The notes beneath the pieces are model-generated. The model worked only from the letters and a program-made list of their open reading frames with translations. It was not told where the DNA came from and did no database searches. From Phoronis australis (taxonomy: Eukaryota; Phoronida; Phoronidae), in NCBI GenBank assembly GCA_002633005.1, contig NMRA01000075.1, forward strand, positions 1,010,426 to 1,074,425: a stretch of 64,000 nt of DNA, read 5' to 3'. Made by a program: the position numbers and the translations under genes. Below, one piece after another: positions 58,372 to 64,000 of the stretch; position 1 is the stretch's first letter, and each line of letters opens with the position of its first letter.

Positions 58372-60350
58372 TCCGTTATTGTCACGCCGTGACAATAATC
58401 TTTCTAGTTTACATCTACAATGCCACTAGAGACCAAAGACGAACCTATTCTCCAGCATCAAGTCAAAGACCTTATTTAAGTAACCAAATATATTTTTAAG
58501 ATATTGAATGCGTTTTATTGACTACACTTTGCTATGGATCAATGTGCCCCATGCCTTGATCAAAGCGCCCCCTAGTTGGGGATACTTTGAGCCATCTGCA
58601 TGGCTGACTAACATAAAATACCAAAAAAAAACATCTCGCACTGTTTCATTTGTCTTTGTTTTTATTGTATACAATAAGGATACATTGTCGTTCATTATCT
58701 TGGTTTAGTTTCTGGAATTAGTTTCTTTATTTAGACCAATAATTTGGAAACTGGCTCATAGTGCCCCACTCCGGCTCTTCTTACGTTTAGGCTGTAGGTA
58801 CTTGAACGGTTTTTAGTAAGCATCGTTATTTACGCACTTACGTTTCTTTATGTCAGTTGGAAATTGTTGGCGTTGTCATTGGGTTTGTAAGGAAAGTTAT
58901 GTAAATAAAATGTATGTCACATTATAAAGAACCTCGCTTTTGGCTGTAAAGCACCGGGGAGTTCCTTATATTGCTGATTTCCGGTTTAGCGTCCACTGCC
59001 TGTAAAGTGCAACGGATTCATTAGGTAATAACTGATCGCCCGTGGCTCTAGAGTGATTCCCAAGTGAGTGTTAGATACATCATGAGAAAAGCTCACCTGG
59101 TCTCCAGCTACATGAGAAAAGCCCTCATACTCAGGTTTTGTTTATAACCTAGAAAGTATCAACTTACCAACCCCCTGTTGTCACTAGTAGTAGAAATAGT
59201 AAACATTGGAACTTGACACCTAGCCACAAGCCGTTAGCTGCCAGGCNTTGAAAAACCTCCTTTTTGGAGAAACATCGGATTTTAGGGTTAGAGTGCCGTA
59301 GAAATTCAGAAGGCTGGTTATTTTTTTCCACGAAGTCGCACTCTTTTAATGGTATTAAATGAGATACTTTTTGTTTGTTAGTCGTCTTCAGGACATTATT
59401 AATGACAATTGACACAGAGAATGTGTGAGACATTATTAACCCAAATAAGCCAATCCGGTTTTTGTTTATTCATTATTTATAGCTTTTATTTGAATGTGTA
59501 AGCTAAATACTTGTTCATTGAACTCAATAAAAGTAAAATAATACTTGTTATGAACAATAAGGATAAAAAACACCCCCTCAACAGGCTTCCTGTACATTTC
59601 AAGTAATTCAAGTTGAGAAAAACGTTATATGCATCCCAAAATATGACTGAAGCTATGCAAGGTGACCTGACAGCTTAGGAATGCACTAGTGTCACAATTT
59701 TATAAATTGTTCTTTTTTCATGGTTGAATGTGAGGTCTGTCATTAGGTAACTATAAAAGTGTGGATCTCAAAAATGATAACAAATATTCACTTATTTGCA
59801 ACTTTTTAGTGGTTTTCTTGCTCCCAGAATTTGTTTTGGTTATATGTTCAGGCATACTTCCCCCCCCCCGTACTTGTTTAACAATATTGAAGTAAACAAG
59901 TCAGTTACACAGTGGTCATACACAGACCAAGGGTCATGATCCATATGGCTGTAACTGTGTATTCCATGCTTCAACATCATAGTTCCTGGAATTCCATGTA
60001 CAGTAGTCTGTACCCTGCATGTTTATTTTATTTGACCTGCATCCACTTCAAACATGCACTGAGACTGTTTCATACATGACAGTGGAGACATAAGAGGAGA
60101 AATAGATCGGAGACTTCAGTCACAAGACAGCACCAAAATACCCCCAAAATATTGAAATTACTACTATGTACTACCAGTACCCAATGCTCTTCAATTAACT
60201 ATTAGTAACATTTACACATGCAATCACTAATTGGTTATTCATTTTATGTTATGTCAGTGCCTGTTTCATTGGATTTTGGCACCCAGGATTCTTTATACCT
60301 TCTTGGTATTAAACGGATTAAAGACAAGAAAGAGTTTCAAATATGCCAAA
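58372..60350. other. No gene seen
   Basis: No exon was recognised. An ambiguous base sits at about 59227. A segment around 58545-58765 (CCCCATGCCTTGATCAAAGC, TTGAGCCAT, GTGCCCCACTCC) is loosely similar to 55265-55300, a possible small dispersed repeat. Confidence 0.35.
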
Positions 60351-60445
60351 AATGCGCGCGCCCAGCTTAAAATATGGTGGGCTCTAATTTTTGGTGTGCG
60401 GACCTTTTACTGAAAAAAATCAACGAAGACTAAGAAAAAAACGTG
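60351..60445. mobile_element. Family A internal fragment
   Basis: AATGCGCGCGCCCAGCTTAA, GGCTCTAATTTTTGG and GTGCGGACCTTTTACTGAAA match the middle of family A copy 5. Both termini are missing. Confidence 0.6.
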
Positions 60446-61066
60446 GCCAATAGGTTCAGGCCTACCGCTTCGGTTGAATTTGGTAGAGCCCGCCGAAATG
60501 TCGCATCTGTACGACGCTAGGAAAAGTGACCGAACTCCCGAAACCACGAGGTGGCCCACTATTTATAGAGGTTGTCACATGACAAACCGGGCCAATGACA
60601 AGTCACCAAGTCAAAGTTCCTGGGCTTGATGGTTCCTGACCAAAAAAGGCATGGTCAAATTATACTAAAGCACTAGTACCGACGATAACCAACAGGTGTC
60701 ATGCTAATACAGAGACTGAGATGAGATCATTCCTGTTACAGAATATTGCGCGCGCACAGCTTTCAGTTCTTCCGGTGATGGTGTGCGAAAAACCTATGAG
60801 CTAAATTTCCCAAGACGCGTGTCCCTTTCGCGTCGTGGACGGCGTTCAGCCAGCCGAGTATGCAACACGTATTGCATACTGTTTCTCTAATGGCAAGTGA
60901 AGTTGCAGAGATCACTGAATTATTCGCTAACTGACAATGTGCGAAACTGAACACCGACTCGACTCTTGCCGTGGCTATGCAAGGTCAAGGTGAAAGAAAA
61001 CGACAGACTGAGACTAACTGTCTAAATTAGTAAAGGTCTTAACAGTTCCATAGGCTTTAAATCATA
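60446..61066 (+). promoter_or_regulatory. Presumed ERCC5 upstream/5' UTR region
   Basis: This is the flank just before the ERCC5 start codon. It is richer in CpG (around 60745-60850) than its surroundings, as expected of a housekeeping-gene promoter, and contains the palindrome GTATGCAACACGTATTGCAT+AC at 60857-60878. No TATA box or transcription start could be fixed. Confidence 0.3.
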
Positions 61067-61154
61067 ATGGGAGTCCAAGGTTTTTGGCAGCTGATAGATT
61101 CTGTGGGAAGACCAGTCACGCTGGAGTCTTTGGAAGGAAAGGTTTTAGCTATTG
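61067..61154 (+). CDS. ERCC5: ERCC5 exon 1
   Basis: The ATG at 61067 starts [15 protein letters not shown] and continues through [10 protein letters not shown], 29 codons plus one base. Donor ATTG|GTATCC. The start is fixed because the N-terminal Met-Gly is strictly conserved in this family. Confidence 0.95.
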
Positions 61155-63073
61155 GTATCCTTTTTTTCTGTGTTACTTGCAAATCTGCTATGACTTCTTG
61201 TATTCGCAATTTAAAAGTGGATACGTTAATTTTTGTGCAAAAACATGAATGTTGTTGAACAATTCATTGCTAAAATTATTGTGGTGGTCCAGCGTGTGTT
61301 CGCTGTGTGCAGATGATCACTGTATACTAGGTATGGGAATGCTCAATGGAAATATTTTTTTGGTTGATTAAGTGAACAATGTATGAGAAAGTGGCGTCAC
61401 ATCCATCCGTTATCGTCTTAAAATGGTATGAGCTTGAATAAATACTCCTGCAGTCAATATTATCTCCATTTCAGTGTCATAAATATGCTAATTATGTATG
61501 TCAGCTGAAAAAAACATGTTGTGATATTGGCATAAGAAAATGTAGTTGGCAGTGGAAGTTTTTTAACATGTGGCTAAGAGACCATTTGCAATATTGCCAT
61601 TTTCTCAAACATGCAAATCGTATACTTAGTGGGTAAGGGCCTTGTTGCTAGCGCATGATTTGTCATGAAAATGGAATGTCCACATTTACTTTTTGCATCA
61701 TTAAAACTTGACGGAACAGAAATATTGCCGTGATCCCACTAAGCCTTCCTGATGACATATCGACCAGTTGTTTCCTACTTTTTCTTTTATGTAAGAGCTC
61801 CAATCGAAGGTGTCATCCATTTCCAGTTGTGACATGGACTTGGCAGGGGCTTGTGTCAGTTGTCTTTAAGAGTCATGGTTCAGTTGTCTTAAGAGTCTGG
61901 GCCAGTTGTCTTTAGAGTCAGGGCCCGTTGTCTTCAGAGCCAGGGCCAGTTCACAAAAATCCATCTAACGCCCAGCAATATTTCATAAGTGGACATTGCT
62001 ATGTCAGTGTTAGCAGTGACACCTGCTCAGGACTCGTTAAAAAGGCACGACATTCCTGGTCGTGAAACAAATGTCGCACTCTGGGTAGGGGCATCATCGC
62101 AATCTCATTGCAAGTGGGTTCACAAGTGCAGTCGTCAAATGAAAAATTCATCAAAAAATCTAAATTAATTTTTTTCGTAGTACAACATAAGTTGTAATTT
62201 ATTGTTTGATTCGTTTAAAAAAAACATGAATTCTAAACAAAATCGTCCATTTGTCAAGATGCGGAGGGCAATGCATATAGGGAGTGTGTGCACTCCAGTC
62301 GGTAATGCAAGTGATCTAATAAACGATTGGCTGTCCAAATGCCGGAATTACTGCTCTTGAAAACGCCGCTGCCAAAGTAAAGGGCTATGAAGAATGTGGC
62401 AGTTTTTTACAAGGAGTAATCACAGATATTATATCAGCCAATGAAACTCCATATAAGGCATTGATACAAGCTCAATTTTGATTGACTGATGACGTGAGAA
62501 ATGCACAAAAAACATCCAATAGTATTCGTCAAAGAGAGAAATGCAACAACCAATACAATTGGAATAAGGCACTGATTACAAACCCACCACAGCATTTTGA
62601 AAATGATTGGAAAAAGGTTTTTCATAGTCTCAGTGATGGTATGGAATAAGTAAAATCATCTTACTCAGAGACTGAGTTACTGAGTAAGTTGATTTTACTT
62701 ATTTAATTTTGAACGTGTTCGGGAACTTTTGTAATTCTCGTTGAGTTAATATTTTGTGATTACTGTTGCAGTGTAAACATTCTTATGTCCTTTCCAGCAT
62801 TCTTTGTAGTTGCTATACTCTCAGTCTCTAACGGTTTGTTTCTTGCAATTTTGTCTCGGTTTCCTGACCTTTCATTCTTCCTTGACTCTGCTGTAAGATG
62901 TGAGTATATGGTTGAACCAGGCATTGAAGGGTTACAGAGACGGTGATGGCAAGGGTGTCTCTAACGCACACCTCATGCTTTTGGTAACCAGGATCTGCAA
63001 GCTGCTCTTTTACCGCATCAAGCCTATTTTTGTGTTTGATGGTGCTGCCCCTATACTGAAGAAACAAACTCTG
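61067..63073 (+). CDS. ERCC5: ERCC5/XPG DNA-repair endonuclease, N-terminal two exons
   Basis: Exons 61067-61154 and 62898-63073 join in phase 1 to give the first 88 residues of XPG, the structure-specific nuclease that makes the 3' incision in nucleotide-excision repair in the nucleus. M-G-V-Q-G-F-W-Q-L opens the XPG N domain of the FEN1/XPG superfamily. The metal-binding Asp residues fall at D30 (A-I-D-V-S-I-W-L) and D77 (F-V-F-D-G), the positions known for human [18 protein letters not shown] and LKKQTL are near-identical to vertebrate versions. The gene leaves exon 2 in phase 0, and the remaining exons (spacer, I domain, PCNA motif) are not in the window. Confidence 0.95.
61852..61955. 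repeat. Short tandem repeat in ERCC5 intron 1
   Basis: Four units of about 25-30 bp share CAGTTGTCTTTAAGAGTC/CCAGTTGTCTTTAGAGTCAG. Confidence 0.8.
62898..63073 (+). CDS. ERCC5: ERCC5 exon 2
   Basis: Acceptor CTGCTGTAAG| at 62897 completes D30. The exon reads [14 protein letters not shown], then [20 protein letters not shown] and L-K-K-Q-T-L, ending at CTG|GTAATTG in phase 0. Confidence 0.95.
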
Positions 63074-64000
63074 GTAATTGTTTTTTTTAGATTACATACA
63101 AAAACGTAGTTATGAATGTGTACTCTTCAGCGGCAACTGTTGTGTTGAAATCCTTGTAGTTGCTTGACTCTGCAACAGCAAAACGTGATGAACTGAGTAA
63201 ATGCATTGACAAATTCCGTGGAAAACAAAAGCATGTTGAAAGCAAAACACATATAAGCTCCTTTATAAAGCTATGTCTGGTGATCCAGTCTCGGCAAAGA
63301 AATCCTAGAATGCATAGACCGTTTGCCCAGTTTTGCTGAGAACATCAATTTTTGAGTGTAACTTACAAACTAAGTGCTCAGTGTGTGGACTGATATGCAG
63401 AATATTGTTCGTTTGTGTTTTTTGTCTTGTTCAGAGACAACAACGTGAAGATACTCCTAATTTATCCTATTTTGTCATGAGTTCATATTTTCTCCTATTT
63501 TTTACTGAAAATTTCCTAATTTCCTATTTTTTCAAGGCCTTATATTACTTGATACCCTAAAAGGTGAAGACAGTCACTTTGAGGATGTTTTACGAGACTC
63601 AAGTATCCATGTAAGGTAGACTAGTGCGTAGGTGGTGAATTACCTATGTCTTTGACACCTCACACCTGTATCAAATTGCCCTACCTGGAAGAGGTGGTGT
63701 AAGGAGTCACTCGTTTGACACCTGGTACTACCTCGTGTATCTTCAGCTGTTATCTTACAAAATAAAAATTTTTAATGTGGGAAAATAATCCTAATCAATC
63801 ATAATGACTAGCAGTTTGTCAGTGTATCAGTTGAAGGATTGAAAATAACCCTGGCTTGTTGGATTTGAAAACGAAGGGGGTCTATGCAACAGTATTCATG
63901 TGTAAGAGTTCTGCCTGAAGGAGGTCAACCACTGTGACCTTACGTACTGGTATTGGCTAAGCTTCATGCCTCCTCAGCTATTACCAAATTTTCAGTTGTC
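63074..64000 (+). other. ERCC5 intron 2 (partial); next exon not established
   Basis: After the donor at 63074 I looked for the family's V-K-R-R-Q-R-K-D continuation. An acceptor GTCTTGTTCAG| at 63434 opens R-Q-Q-R-E-D, which is suggestive, but the following residues (T-P-N-L-S-Y-F) are unlike XPG. A second acceptor-like TTGTAG at about 63160 opens a phase-0 frame of about 59 codons (L-L-D-S-A-T-A-K-R-D-E-L-S-K) that also does not resemble XPG. Neither is called an exon. Confidence 0.4.

Noticed and set aside
63151-63330. Phase-0 frame starting L-L-D-S-A-T-A-K-R-D as ERCC5 exon 3
   Set aside because: It bears no resemblance to the conserved XPG continuation after L-K-K-Q-T-L, and its acceptor lacks a good pyrimidine tract.

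Overview
This is nuclear DNA from an animal: genes are split by GT-AG introns, coding density is very low, and most of the window is transposon remnants, palindromes and minisatellites. A cholecystokinin/sulfakinin-type GPCR places it in a bilaterian. The loose gene spacing and the diverse non-LTR, Penelope, MITE and SINE-like debris would suit a marine invertebrate such as a hemichordate or other invertebrate deuterostome, but the species cannot be named from the sequence. Two ambiguous bases (about 31126 and 59227) show it is a draft assembly.

Three spliced genes are visible. (1) At the left edge, on the minus strand, are the first exons of an unidentified gene (3515 down to 368, continuing off the window). 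Four exons splice in phase. Its introns hold two minisatellites, and one of these has copied the end of an exon together with its splice donor. (2) On the plus strand, 26459-38940, is a complete three-exon CCK-receptor-like GPCR of 388 residues, with an 11-kb first intron and a 263-bp second intron. A long TGA-rich repeat follows its stop codon. (3) At the right edge, on the plus strand, are the first two coding exons (61067-61154 and 62898-63073) of ERCC5/XPG, the nucleotide-excision-repair endonuclease. The rest lies past the window. The genes are functionally unrelated and form no operon or pathway.

Mobile and repeat content by region. 3.1-6.5 kb: a 45-bp minisatellite, a hairpin MITE, a tRNA-like piece and perfect palindromes. 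9-13 kb: a G-rich terminal-repeat MITE (family A) and two palindromic family B copies. 17.3-19 kb: a GGAC satellite and a 1.1-kb foldback element with a second palindrome nested in it. 21-23 kb: family A, a 36-bp minisatellite and a very uniform 44-bp satellite. 27-33 kb: family A and B copies, a 26-bp satellite and a tRNA-derived SINE. 40-43 kb: a cluster of family C copies and an orphan THAP domain. 53-54.7 kb: an 800-bp palindrome and a family A copy. 55.5-58.4 kb: a broken non-LTR reverse transcriptase fused to a Penelope-type GIY-YIG segment, followed by a 1.27-kb MITE.

I found no novel multi-gene system. The best leads are the RT/GIY-YIG chimera, the splice-donor minisatellite, the nested foldback structures and the unidentified minus-strand gene.
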